Assembly (NCBI GenBank): GCA_041655035.1
Contig: JBAZCN010000001.1
Location: 1 to 64,000, forward strand
Length of the DNA stretch: 64,000 nt
Direction of reading: 5' to 3'
DNA from: NAT127 sp041655035
GTDB taxonomy: Bacteria > Pseudomonadota > Gammaproteobacteria > Pseudomonadales > Porticoccaceae
The notes beneath the pieces are model-generated. The model made no database searches. It saw only the letters and a program-made list of their open reading frames with translations, and was not told where the DNA came from. Positions 36,600 to 45,269 of the stretch are shown here, piece by piece. Within the stretch, counting starts at the first letter, position 1, and the number at the start of each line of letters is the position of its first letter. A program made the position numbers and the translations under genes.

Positions 36600-38222
36600 A
36601 TGAACAAGCCCTATCAGCACGATGTTCTTGTAATCGGCAGTGGCGCGGCGGGTGCGAGCCTGGCCCTGCGGCTGGCCGACGACTACCGGGTCGCGGTGCT
36701 GAGCAAAGGCTCCGTCAACTCCGGCTCCACCTGGTACGCCCAGGGCGGAGTGGCGGCGGTACTCGACGACGAGGACAGTATCGAATCCCATATCCAGGAC
36801 ACCCTGGTGGCCGGCGGCGGCCTGTGTCATGAAGACGCGGTGCGCTTCACCGTGGAAAACGGCCCCGCGGTCATCGATTGGCTGGTGCAGATGGGCATGG
36901 ATTTCACCCGCGACCAGAGCACCGGGGAATTCCACCTGACGCGCGAAGGCGGCCACAGCCACCGCCGCATCCTCCACACCGCGGACGCCACCGGCAGGGC
37001 GGTGTCGAGCGCGCTGACCGATAAACTGGTCAACCACCCCAACATCGACATCTTCGAAGACCACATCATCGTCGACCTGATCACCCAGTCCGACCGCAAC
37101 AGCCACAAGCTGCGCTGCAGCGGCGCCTACGTGCTGGACCGCGCCAACGATCGGGTGAGCACCTTTCAGGCCAAATGCGTGGTGCTTGCCACCGGTGGCG
37201 CCAGCAAGGTCTATCTTTATACCAGCAGCCCCGACGGCGCTTCCGGCGATGGCATCGCCGTGGCGTGGCGCAAGGGCTGCCGGGTGGCCAACATGGAATT
37301 CAACCAGTTTCACCCCACCTGCCTGTTCCACCCCGATGCCAAGGCCTTTCTGCTCACCGAGGCGCTGCGCGGCGAAGGCGCCTACCTGCGGCTGCCCGAC
37401 GGCGAGCGGTTCATGCCGCGCTTCCACGAATTGGCCGAGCTCGCCCCCCGGGATACCGTGGCCCGCGCCATCGACCACGAGATGAAACGCCTGGGCAGCG
37501 ACTGCGTGTATCTCGACATCACCCACAAGAGTCCGGAATTCATCAGGTCCCACTTCCCCACTATCTGGGAGGAATGCCTGAAATACGGCATCGACATGGC
37601 CCGCGACCAGGTGCCGGTGGTGCCCGCCGCCCATTACACCTGCGGCGGCGTGCTCACCGATCTCAAGGGACGCACCGATCTCAAGAATCTCTACGCCATC
37701 GGCGAGACCGCCTCCACCGGCCTGCACGGCGCCAACCGCATGGCCAGCAACTCGCTGCTGGAATGCCTGGTGTTCGGCTGGTCCGCCGCCGGGCATATCC
37801 GCCAGGTGATCGACACCGTGCCGCCACCGGAGCAGGCGCCGCCCTGGGATGAATCACGGGTAACCCATTCCGACGAGGATGTGGTGATCTCCCACAACTG
37901 GGATGAACTGCGCCGTTTCATGTGGGACTACGTGGGCATCGTGCGCACCCGCAAGCGGCTGGAGCGGGCCGAGCACCGCATCAAGATGCTGATGCGGGAA
38001 ATCAACGAGTACTACAGCAACTACAAGATCAGCCGCGACCTGATCGAACTGCGCAATCTGGCGCTGGTGGCGCAGCTGATCATCCGCTCCGCCCAGCAGC
38101 GCAAGGAGAGCCGCGGCCTGCACTACACCCTGGATTATCCCGAGCAATCGCCGGTCGCCCAGGACACGATTCTGGTGCCGATCAACTACGCCGCCCAGGA
38201 CATCATCGTCAGCCGGCCCTGA
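36600..38222 (+). CDS. nadB: L-aspartate oxidase
   Basis: FAD enzyme oxidising L-aspartate to iminoaspartate, the first step of de novo NAD synthesis. The ATG at 36600 gives 540 aa, the E. coli length; an open frame extends far upstream but across the rpoE gene. FAD-binding GSGAAGASLALRLAD at about 13-27, GSTWYAQGGVAAV, the active-site HREGGHSHRR-type segment (seen as LTREGGHSHRRILH) and GLHGANRMASNSLLECLVFG are present. Divergent from rpoE, as in Pseudomonas. Confidence 0.97.
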   Translation: MNKPYQHDVLVIGSGAAGASLALRLADDYRVAVLSKGSVNSGSTWYAQGGVAAVLDDEDSIESHIQDTLVAGGGLCHEDAVRFTVENGPAVIDWLVQMGMDFTRDQSTGEFHLTREGGHSHRRILHTADATGRAVSSALTDKLVNHPNIDIFEDHIIVDLITQSDRNSHKLRCSGAYVLDRANDRVSTFQAKCVVLATGGASKVYLYTSSPDGASGDGIAVAWRKGCRVANMEFNQFHPTCLFHPDAKAFLLTEALRGEGAYLRLPDGERFMPRFHELAELAPRDTVARAIDHEMKRLGSDCVYLDITHKSPEFIRSHFPTIWEECLKYGIDMARDQVPVVPAAHYTCGGVLTDLKGRTDLKNLYAIGETASTGLHGANRMASNSLLECLVFGWSAAGHIRQVIDTVPPPEQAPPWDESRVTHSDEDVVISHNWDELRRFMWDYVGIVRTRKRLERAEHRIKMLMREINEYYSNYKISRDLIELRNLALVAQLIIRSAQQRKESRGLHYTLDYPEQSPVAQDTILVPINYAAQDIIVSRP

Positions 38223-38655
38223 ACCGGCCCTCTCCCCGCCCCGCACGGACCAGCCCGCGGGCCAGCACATGGAACTGGCGCCAACCCTCCGCAGCGCAAC
38301 CGTCGCGCATCAGCGCCACCTGGCGACGGCGACAGCCATCATCCAGCTCAAACACCAGCAGCCAGCGGGCCAGGTAACGCACCCGGCAGCATACCGGCAC
38401 GCTCCTGCCATCGCGGTCGACCAGGCTCCAGTTGCCATCGTCGTGGCACAGGCGCCAACTGCGCCGCTCGCCGAACGCGCGCGCCTGCCAGCCGAGATTC
38501 GCCAGCACCAGCAGAGCGACTGCGCCAAACTGCCACCATGGCAAGTTGGCGAATGCCAGCAGGCCAGCTGCCAGAGCGTGACCACCGACCAGCAGCAGCC
38601 ACTGCCGTGGCGATGGCGCGAGGGAACATTCAGCGAACGCGGTGGCGGGTGTCAC
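38209..38655 (-). CDS. ygfX: YgfX/CptA-type membrane protein
   Basis: Protein of 148 aa from a GTG at 38655, overlapping the sdhE end by 26 bp, the arrangement known for sdhE-ygfX. Two adjacent hydrophobic helices (WLLLVGGHALAAGLLAFANL and FGAVALLVLANLGW, about 17-50), then a soluble domain with WRLCHDDGNWSLVDRDG. In E. coli YgfX was described as a membrane toxin (CptA) inhibiting FtsZ/MreB polymerisation, paired with SdhE. The start codon is inferred; the frame is open further upstream inside sdhE. The last 14 bp overlap the nadB end on the other strand. Confidence 0.75.
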   Translation of the reverse strand: MTPATAFAECSLAPSPRQWLLLVGGHALAAGLLAFANLPWWQFGAVALLVLANLGWQARAFGERRSWRLCHDDGNWSLVDRDGRSVPVCCRVRYLARWLLVFELDDGCRRRQVALMRDGCAAEGWRQFHVLARGLVRAGRGEGRFRAG

Positions 38656-38875
38656 GGACGATCTGCACGACGCGGAGCAAGTCCGCATCCTCCGGGTCTT
38701 CGCGGCGCATGAACCAGGTGAACAAATCCTGATCCTCGCAATCCAACAGGCGGTGGTAACGCTCCTTGTCACTGTCGTCGAGCTCGGGATAGATCTGGTC
38801 GATGAACGGCAGGAGGATAAGATCCAGTTCGAGCATACCCCGGCGACTTGCCCAAAACAGGCGATTTCTATCCAT
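38630..38875 (-). CDS. sdhE: FAD assembly factor SdhE
   Basis: Small helical protein that promotes covalent flavinylation of succinate dehydrogenase (SdhA). The ATG at 38875 gives 81 aa; a TTG five codons earlier is less likely. The diagnostic RGxxE motif is present as SRRGMLELD near residues 11-19, followed by PELDDSDKERYHRLLDCEDQDLFTWFM. Coupled to ygfX downstream. Confidence 0.94.
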   Translation of the reverse strand: MDRNRLFWASRRGMLELDLILLPFIDQIYPELDDSDKERYHRLLDCEDQDLFTWFMRREDPEDADLLRVVQIVRDTRHRVR

Positions 38876-38974
38876 GACGGATTCCAACAAAACGATGTTC
38901 GGGCATTATAGTGGAACCGTCCCGGGGAACTCACTACCATATCTGGCCAACTTCACCCGGACAGCCAATACCCC

Positions 38975-40033
38975 ATGACCGACTGGATTGCGTTTCTCCA
39001 ACAACAGGGTGGCCTGGTGGCCGCCGACGGTGAACCGACCGCCGCCATCACCGGCTTTGGCGAACAACCGGCGGACTATCCGGCCCTGCTGTCGACCACC
39101 CTGCTGATGTCGCTGGACGACCGGGGCGTCATTCGCCTTACCGGGCCCGATACCGACAAACTGCTGCAGGGTCAACTGACCTGTGACCTGTCGGCGATCA
39201 CTCCCGACAATGCCGGCAACGGCGCCCTGTGCACTGTCCAGGGGCGGACCATCGGCAACTTTCCCATTGCCCGCGATGGCGCAGGCGACACTCTGCTGCT
39301 CCCGCCGGCCGCACTGATGCCGGCAATCCTCGAGACCCTCAAGAAGTACGCTGTGTTCTACAAGACCCAACTGAACGACGACAGCGCCCGCTACCAGGTG
39401 CTGGGCCTTGCCGGTCCGGACGCCAGCCAGCTGATCGCCGCGATCAGCGGCAGCGCGCCCACCGGCAGCTGCCACCACCATCAGGGCACGACGTTTCTCC
39501 AGCTCGGGGATCAGCGCTGGCTGGCGGTGGCGCCGGGTGACAGCGCCCGCCAGCTATGGCAACAGCTCGCCAGGCGGGCGACTCCCGCCGGCCTGCCCCT
39601 GTGGGAACTGCTGGCCATCCGCGCCGGGCAGGGCGAAGTGCGGCCCGCCACCCGGGAGGAATTCATTCCGCAGATGCTCAACCTGCAACATACCGGGGGT
39701 ATCAGTTTCCGCAAAGGCTGCTATACCGGCCAGGAAATCGTCGCCCGCATGCAGTACCTGGGCAAGCTCAAGCGGCGCATGTACCGGCTGGCCATCGCCG
39801 CGACCACGCCCCCCGGCCCCGGCACGAAGATCCAGGCGGACGCAGGCGGGCCAAATTGCGGCCATGTCGTCTTGGCCGCTCGCGCCGACCAGCAAACCCT
39901 GGAGTTGCTGGCGGTGCTCACCGCCGAGGCCGCGGCAGGACAACAGTTGCTGATCGACGGACAGGCCCATGCCATCCGCGCACTGCCCCTGCCCTACGAT
40001 CACCAGTTCCCCGCTCACGCCGATGGCGGCTAG
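38975..40033 (+). CDS. ygfZ: tRNA-modifying protein YgfZ (folate-binding)
   Basis: Folate-dependent protein needed for some Fe-S enzymes such as MiaB. 352 aa with the GcvT-like N-terminal fold (VIRLTGPDTDKLLQGQLTCDL) and the family signature KGCYTGQEIVAR with Cys249. Divergent from sdhE and followed, with an 11-bp overlap, by a small membrane-protein gene. Confidence 0.95.
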   Translation: MTDWIAFLQQQGGLVAADGEPTAAITGFGEQPADYPALLSTTLLMSLDDRGVIRLTGPDTDKLLQGQLTCDLSAITPDNAGNGALCTVQGRTIGNFPIARDGAGDTLLLPPAALMPAILETLKKYAVFYKTQLNDDSARYQVLGLAGPDASQLIAAISGSAPTGSCHHHQGTTFLQLGDQRWLAVAPGDSARQLWQQLARRATPAGLPLWELLAIRAGQGEVRPATREEFIPQMLNLQHTGGISFRKGCYTGQEIVARMQYLGKLKRRMYRLAIAATTPPGPGTKIQADAGGPNCGHVVLAARADQQTLELLAVLTAEAAAGQQLLIDGQAHAIRALPLPYDHQFPAHADGG

Positions 40034-40424
40034 CTGGATCGCCTGGCTCGGCGCACTGTCCCTGGTCACCATGGTGGCCAGCCTGGTTGTCCTGCCGCTG
40101 CTGGTGGCGCAGATACCGGAAGATTACTTTCTCCACCAGCGGCGTGCCCCGGCGCCGTGGAAGGATGATCGCCCGCTGCTGCGGCTTCTGTTCCTGCTGC
40201 TCAAGAACCTGCTGGGAGTGGCCCTGCTGATCGGCGGCCTGATCATGGTGTTCATGCCAGGCCAGGGTCTGCTGACCATGGCCATCGGGCTGATGCTGCT
40301 GGACTACCCGGGGAAGTACCAGTTGGAACAGCGTATCGTCAGGGTGCCGGCCATTCTCAAGGGACTCAACTGGCTGCGCGCCAAGCGCCATGCCCCGCCC
40401 CTGCGCATCGACGACCCGCGCTGA
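40023..40424 (+). CDS. PGPGW-type small transmembrane protein
   Basis: 133 aa from the ATG at 40023, overlapping the ygfZ end by 11 bp. Helices at about 3-25 (ASWIAWLGALSLVTMVASLVVLPLL) and about 55-90, the second containing MPGQGLLTMAIGLMLLDYPGK, which resembles the PGPGW (putative transmembrane) family motif. Function unknown. Probably cotranscribed with ygfZ. Confidence 0.75.
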   Translation: MAASWIAWLGALSLVTMVASLVVLPLLVAQIPEDYFLHQRRAPAPWKDDRPLLRLLFLLLKNLLGVALLIGGLIMVFMPGQGLLTMAIGLMLLDYPGKYQLEQRIVRVPAILKGLNWLRAKRHAPPLRIDDPR

Positions 40425-40429
40425 CGGCA

Positions 40430-40840
40430 TCAGTCGTCCGCCGGACCCACCCACATCATGGGATTGTGGGCCACCTCCCAGAGAAACCCGTCAGGGTCGG
40501 CGAAATACCCGGAGTAGCCACCCCAGAAGACTTTCTGCCCCGCCTTCACGAGACGTCCGCCGGCGGCCACCGCCTCCTCCAGCAGGGCATCCACCTCGGC
40601 CTCCCCGGCCACATTGTGGGCCAGGGCAAATCCGGAAAAACCGGAACCCGCCACCGCTATCCCGGCATCCTCCGCCAGCGCCTCGCGGCCAAACAGCGCC
40701 AACCAGGTGCCGTTCAAGGTAAAAAATGCCACCTCCGGCGGGGATTCCATCCGCGGCAGGCCGAGGCCCTGCTGGTAAAAGCGGACAGAACGCTCCAGGT
40801 CCGCCACCCCCAGGGTGATCATGCTGATTCTAGGTTTCAT
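40430..40840 (-). CDS. VOC (glyoxalase/dioxygenase-fold) family protein
   Basis: 136 aa, one full VOC unit of two beta-alpha-beta-beta-beta modules: ISMITLGVADLERSVRFYQQGLGLP and later GGRLVKAGQKVFWGGYSGYFADPDGFLWEVAHNP. The YFADPDGFLWEV tail carries the usual metal-ligand Glu. The family includes glyoxalases, resistance proteins and dioxygenases; nothing here fixes the substrate. Convergent with the gene to its left, divergent from the tannase gene. Confidence 0.88.
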   Translation of the reverse strand: MKPRISMITLGVADLERSVRFYQQGLGLPRMESPPEVAFFTLNGTWLALFGREALAEDAGIAVAGSGFSGFALAHNVAGEAEVDALLEEAVAAGGRLVKAGQKVFWGGYSGYFADPDGFLWEVAHNPMMWVGPADD

Positions 40841-41029
40841 AGGATGTTCTCCAAATCAGATATTGCTCAGGGCCATGGCTGCCAACAGCAAACAAACCGC
40901 CCGCAGTGCGCACGCCCCCCCGCCTGCCGAGAAGAATCCCACAGGATGCCGCTCCATTCCCAGCTTCGACCTCGCCTGCGGACACCGGGCTCGGTGGCGA
41001 CCTCCATGGGCCACCACATCAAAATCATC

Positions 41030-41045
41030 TTGACATAGATGTCAA
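41030..41045. promoter_or_regulatory. Perfect palindromic operator candidate
   Basis: TTGACATAGATGTCAA is a perfect 7-bp inverted repeat with a 2-bp centre, in the 296-bp gap between the VOC gene and the tannase gene and about 90 bp upstream of the latter. The form resembles MarR-family operators. Nearby, TCCTGCATAAC occurs twice (41091-41101, 41106-41116). The rest of 40841-41136 holds nothing I can assign. Confidence 0.5.
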
Positions 41046-41136
41046 TTTGATCTTTGCTCACTCCATCCTGCGGGCAATGAATGGCCCCGGTCCTGCATAA
41101 CCAGATCCTGCATAACTATAAATGGAGCTACAACCC

Positions 41137-42807
41137 ATGAACAAGCGAACGACCCCGGCAGCGTACCCGCAGATCGGCCAGCGCCCGCAGACTCCCGCCC
41201 TCGCCGGCGGATTACTGCTGCTGGCACTATCCGGCGGCAGTCATGGCGACGCCATCTGCGCCATCGACGCCATCCAGGCCATGGCCCCGGCGGACACCAC
41301 GATCTCGGCGGCCGAGAGCGTTGCCGAACCCGCTCCCCACTGCCGCATCGACGGTCATGTCACGACCACCAACCCAGGTCCGAACCAGGTCAATTTTCGC
41401 CTGCAACTGCCTGATAGCGACTGGAATGGCAGATACTATTTCATCGGCGTAGGCGCCACTGGCGGCGCGGTGCCGACGGATTCACAGATACCCGCCGGCA
41501 ACCCCGTGTTGCGGGGATTCGCGGTGGCCGGCACCGACACCGGGCACCAGAGTGTCGCCGACTGGACCTTCCTGGCCGAGAGCGAGGCCAAAGCCGTGGA
41601 TCACGCCCATCGCGGCGCCCACGTCACCGCTGTCGCCACCCAGCAGATCACCAGACAGTACTACGGGGCGGATTCCATGTATCGCTACCATTCCGGCTGC
41701 TCCGGCGGCGGCCGGATGGGCATGGAAATCATTACCCGCCACCCGGAGGATTACGACGGTGTCTTGCTCGGCGCGCCCGGCATCGGCCCCGAGCGCGGCG
41801 CCGAAACCATGCTGGCCTTTATCTATGCCGCCCAGCAGTTGCACCGCGAGCCGGGCGCCTGGGTATCGCCGGCCAAGCTGGCTATGGCCGAACAGCATGT
41901 CACCCGGGCATGTGATGCCCTCGACGGCGCTACCGACGACATCATCTGGGAACATGAAGCGTGCAGCTACGACTTCAAGCAACTGCAATGCCCGGCCGGC
42001 GACAGCGACGACTGCCTCACTGCGCCGGAAATCCGCACCATAGAAGCCCTGCTGCGCGGCCCGCAGGGTCCGAAAGGTCCCATCAAGTCGGGATTTCCCA
42101 TCTCCAATATGAGTTCCTGGAGCCTCTTCCTGGGGATGTCGCCGCCCCCCTGGCCGGAAAAAATCACCCGGGAAAATTTCCAACAGGCATCTCCCGGCTA
42201 CATGATCGGCAACACCTTGGCCCAGGCCTATTTTGGCAAGGACTTCCAAGGACTCACGGACTTTGATTTCAACGACCAGGCCCAGCTCGATGCCTGGTGG
42301 GCGGCCGCGGAGCGGATCGGCTACGGCTATTCCATGTCGACCGATATCAGCGGAGTACAGAAGGCCGGCGGCAAGATCATCTTCTGGAACGGCGTCAGCG
42401 ACCCCTGCTGCATCGACACCGAGCTGATCAAGTACTACAAGGATGCCGGAACAACCCTCGGCGGCATGGAGAAACTGGCCAGTTTCTCCCGCTTCTATCG
42501 CATCCCCGGCATGGCCCATTGCGGCGCCGGCTCCGGCCCACAGGATGCTCCGGACAAGATGCTCGAAGCACTGATCGACTGGGTTGAAAACGGCGAATCC
42601 CCGGCGGATATCGTCACCCATCGCGGCGACCGGGCGGAACTGCTGTTCGCCGACCCGGACACCGGCACCGTATCGGGCGTGATGGTGCCGCCCTCCCAGG
42701 GCAGCGCACGGGATTTCCTGATTTGCCCCTATCCGCAAAAATCGGTATTCAATGGCAAAACAGGTGGCGAAATGGATGCCGGCAACTGGTCCTGCAAATC
42801 GTTGTAA
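41137..42807 (+). CDS. Tannase/feruloyl esterase family protein, exported
   Basis: Serine esterase family (PF07519) that hydrolyses esters of gallic, ferulic or related phenolic acids, or other polar esters. The ATG at 41137 (GGAG nine bases upstream) gives 556 aa with a signal peptide (ALAGGLLLLALSGGSHG, about 21-37). The CS-D-HC triad is seen: Cys188-Ser189 in HSGCSGGGRMG, Asp422 in WNGVSDPCC and His461-Cys462 in GMAHCGAG. The usual GCSTGGRQ motif is altered to GCSGGGRM. Several further cysteines suggest disulfides, fitting a periplasmic or outside location. Stands alone with its own terminator. Confidence 0.92.
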   Translation: MNKRTTPAAYPQIGQRPQTPALAGGLLLLALSGGSHGDAICAIDAIQAMAPADTTISAAESVAEPAPHCRIDGHVTTTNPGPNQVNFRLQLPDSDWNGRYYFIGVGATGGAVPTDSQIPAGNPVLRGFAVAGTDTGHQSVADWTFLAESEAKAVDHAHRGAHVTAVATQQITRQYYGADSMYRYHSGCSGGGRMGMEIITRHPEDYDGVLLGAPGIGPERGAETMLAFIYAAQQLHREPGAWVSPAKLAMAEQHVTRACDALDGATDDIIWEHEACSYDFKQLQCPAGDSDDCLTAPEIRTIEALLRGPQGPKGPIKSGFPISNMSSWSLFLGMSPPPWPEKITRENFQQASPGYMIGNTLAQAYFGKDFQGLTDFDFNDQAQLDAWWAAAERIGYGYSMSTDISGVQKAGGKIIFWNGVSDPCCIDTELIKYYKDAGTTLGGMEKLASFSRFYRIPGMAHCGAGSGPQDAPDKMLEALIDWVENGESPADIVTHRGDRAELLFADPDTGTVSGVMVPPSQGSARDFLICPYPQKSVFNGKTGGEMDAGNWSCKSL

Positions 42808-42829
42808 TGCGGTGATCGCGGATCGGTCG

Positions 42830-42856
42830 GGGCGCCACTTTCGGCGCCCTTTTTTT
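42830..42856 (+). terminator. Intrinsic terminator after the tannase gene
   Basis: GGGCGCC (42830-42836) pairs with GGCGCCC (42843-42849), six-base loop, followed by seven T residues. It is 23 bp past the stop codon. Confidence 0.9.
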
Positions 42857-42914
42857 GCGCAACCCTCGGCAGCCGGTATCGTTCACCGGCGCCGGCAGGC
42901 CCCGCACGCCCGGG

Positions 42915-43811
42915 CTACACGTAGGGCGCTCGATCGATGAACACCGCCGTGCTGCGGGGATGGATGGTTTTGCCCTTGGCCTTCAGGTGAACCTTGATAA
43001 AGGCCGCGCCGAACAGCAAAATCAGCGAAGAATAATAAACCCACAACAATATCAGCACCACGGCGCCGGCGGCGCCGTAGGTGGATGCCGTAGCGGTATA
43101 GGCGAGGTAGGTGGCGATCCCATAGCGGCCCAGCGAAAACAGCACGGCGGTGACCGCCGCACCGAGCAGCACATCGCGCCAACTCAGCACCACGTCGGGC
43201 AACAGTTTGAACATCGCGGCAAACAGCAGGGCGATGACCAGCAAGGATATCAGCTGTTCCGACCCCTTGAGGAGTACTTCAGCCAGGGGCAGAAAGCGGG
43301 TGGTAAAATCGAGGCTGACCCGCAAAAAGATACCCAGCAGCAACGACACCAGCAGAACAAAGCCAATGGCCAGCACCACCATCAGGGAAAAAAACCGCTT
43401 CTTGAGGAAAATCAGAATATTGTTGCGGCTCGGCTTGGCGGTGACACCCCATATCAGATTGAGGGAATATTGCATCTGGGCAAAGACAGTGGTGGCGCCC
43501 ACCACCAGGGCGACGATCCCCGCCACCGTCGGGAACAGGCCTGACTGATCGATCCGCGAATTGGAAACCGCCTGCTCCACGGCGCGGGCCGCTTCGACAC
43601 CCATGACATCCTGCAATTGCCCGACGATCTGCCCCTGCGCGGCGTCCTCGCCGAGAAAGATCCCGATCACGGCCACCGCGATGATCACCGTGGGCGCGAG
43701 AGAAAAAAGTGTGTAAAAAGCCAGCGAACCGGCATAGCTGAAGGCGTTGAACTTAAGCCACAGCTCCACCGTATCGCGGACGATTTGCCACCAATAGCGC
43801 AATGCTTGCAC
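42915..43811 (-). CDS. YihY/BrkB family inner-membrane protein
   Basis: 298 aa with about six membrane segments, including YAGSLAFYTLFSLAPTVIIAVAVIG and GAVVLILLWVYYSSLILLFGAAF, the typical YihY/virulence factor BrkB family (formerly misnamed RNase BN) patterns. FAQMQYSLNLIWGV also fits. The molecular role is unsettled. Convergent with the tannase gene; the 138 bp beyond its start hold nothing recognisable. Confidence 0.93.
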   Translation of the reverse strand: MQALRYWWQIVRDTVELWLKFNAFSYAGSLAFYTLFSLAPTVIIAVAVIGIFLGEDAAQGQIVGQLQDVMGVEAARAVEQAVSNSRIDQSGLFPTVAGIVALVVGATTVFAQMQYSLNLIWGVTAKPSRNNILIFLKKRFFSLMVVLAIGFVLLVSLLLGIFLRVSLDFTTRFLPLAEVLLKGSEQLISLLVIALLFAAMFKLLPDVVLSWRDVLLGAAVTAVLFSLGRYGIATYLAYTATASTYGAAGAVVLILLWVYYSSLILLFGAAFIKVHLKAKGKTIHPRSTAVFIDRAPYV

Positions 43812-43949
43812 AAACGACTCCCCCGGCGAGCTGTTGCCAGTACAGGTTCGGCCAGCCTCTGCAGGCGGCCTGCCGCTGATCCGGCACGATGCCTGAAACT
43901 TATACGATCCGGCGCTGAATTGCCAGCCGCCCGCGGCGGTACGGCCCTT

Positions 43950-44486
43950 CTACATCCAGATTGCCGGTGTGACGGCCACCGTCCTGTCCCCGCAATTGAT
44001 CCACGCCTGGCCGTCTTCGATGGCGACATGCAGTTCCATGTTGCGGGCTGCCAGCGCGGCGAGCGCGGCGGTGGCCTCACCGGGGAGATGGAGCACATGG
44101 AGCTTGTCCTGCCGCTGGAGCCTGTCCTTGTTTTTCTCCCACCACACGGTGGCCGTGCGCGGCCCATAACTGAGCACGGTCACCCGGTCGGCGCGGTTGC
44201 AACCTTTGCGGATGCGGGACTCGTCCGGCACGCCGAGTTCGATCCAGTGGGTGATGTGATCGGTCAGATCCCTATCCCACAGATCGGGCTCGTCATCGGT
44301 GCTGATGCCTCGGGTGAAAGCAAGACTGTCGCTGGCAAACAGGGCGAAAGCCAGCAGCCGCACCATCAACCGCTCTTCGGTTTCGGACGGATGGCAGGCA
44401 AGGGTGAGGGCATGGCTGGCGTAGTAGTGGCGGTCCATGTCGGCAATATTGAGCGTGGCTTTGTAGATGGTGGCCTTGAGCGCCAT
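43950..44486 (-). CDS. yaeQ: YaeQ family protein
   Basis: 178 aa. The whole sequence follows the YaeQ family (ALKATIYKATLNIADMDRHYY, LTLACHPSETEERLMVRLLAFALFA, HWIELGVPDESRIRKGC), a compact PD-(D/E)XK-like fold. E. coli YaeQ was reported to compensate for RfaH loss; the true function is unclear. Downstream of ung on the same strand, separated by an imperfect 18-bp tandem repeat. Confidence 0.93.
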   Translation of the reverse strand: MALKATIYKATLNIADMDRHYYASHALTLACHPSETEERLMVRLLAFALFASDSLAFTRGISTDDEPDLWDRDLTDHITHWIELGVPDESRIRKGCNRADRVTVLSYGPRTATVWWEKNKDRLQRQDKLHVLHLPGEATAALAALAARNMELHVAIEDGQAWINCGDRTVAVTPAIWM

Positions 44487-44515
44487 ACGGGTACCCGTGG
44501 GTGGTTGGTGTTACC

Positions 44516-44569
44516 CGCTGCCGGGGGACTATTCGCTACCGGGGGCTATCTGCTACGGGGAACTATGGA
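44516..44569. repeat. Imperfect 18-bp tandem repeat, three units
   Basis: Units start at 44516 (CGCTGCCGGGGGACTATT), 44534 (CGCTACCGGGGGCTATCT) and 44552 (GCTACGGGGAACTATGGA). The array spans the ung stop codon and the spacer towards yaeQ. Low copy and imperfect; probably replication slippage. Confidence 0.65.
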
Positions 44570-45258
44570 TTTTCCGGCAGGGCCCAGTCGACGGGCTGCT
44601 GGCCGGTCTGGTGCAGGTAGGCATTGGCCTTGGAAAAATGGCGGCAGCCGAGAAAACCCCGGTGGGCGGACAGCGGCGACGGATGCGGTGCCTTCAGCAC
44701 GAGATGTTTGGCGGTATCGATAAAATCGCCTTTTTTCTGGGCATAGCTGCCCCACAACATAAAGACGATATGCTCGCGCTGTTCGTTGAGGGCGTGGATC
44801 GCGGCGTCGGTAAAGGTTTCCCAGCCCTTGCCCTGATGGGCGCCGGCCCGGCCCTGCTCCACCGTGAGGGTGGCGTTGAGCAGCAGTACGCCCTGCTCCG
44901 CCCAATGGCTGAGACAACCGTGGGGCGCCGGGGGAATGCCCAGGTCGGCATCCAGTTCCTTGTAGATATTGACCAGCGACGGCGGAATCTGAATGCCGGG
45001 CAGCACCGAAAAGCACAACCCGTGCGCCTGGTGAGGGCCGTGGTACGGATCCTGGCCCAGGATCACCACCTTCACCTTGGCAAAGGGCGTGGTGTTGAAG
45101 GCGTTGAACCACAGGGCGCCCGGCGGATAGATGATTTTGCCCTGCTGTTTCTGCCGTAGCAGGAAGGCTTTCAGCTCGCCCATGTAGGGCTGGTCGAACT
45201 CCCCGCCCAGCACCGCCAGCCAGCCGGGTTCGAGTTTGACTGTCGATGCATCGGGCAT
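44563..45258 (-). CDS. ung: Uracil-DNA glycosylase
   Basis: Removes uracil from DNA, starting base-excision repair. 231 aa. Water-activating loop VVILGQDPYHGPHQAHGLCFSV with catalytic Asp, the uracil-binding VFMLWGSYAQKK and the DNA-intercalation loop HPSPLSAHRGFLGC are all intact. Directly downstream of lysS, 11 bp apart. Confidence 0.97.
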   Translation of the reverse strand: MPDASTVKLEPGWLAVLGGEFDQPYMGELKAFLLRQKQQGKIIYPPGALWFNAFNTTPFAKVKVVILGQDPYHGPHQAHGLCFSVLPGIQIPPSLVNIYKELDADLGIPPAPHGCLSHWAEQGVLLLNATLTVEQGRAGAHQGKGWETFTDAAIHALNEQREHIVFMLWGSYAQKKGDFIDTAKHLVLKAPHPSPLSAHRGFLGCRHFSKANAYLHQTGQQPVDWALPENP

Positions 45259-45269
45259 TGTGGATCTCC

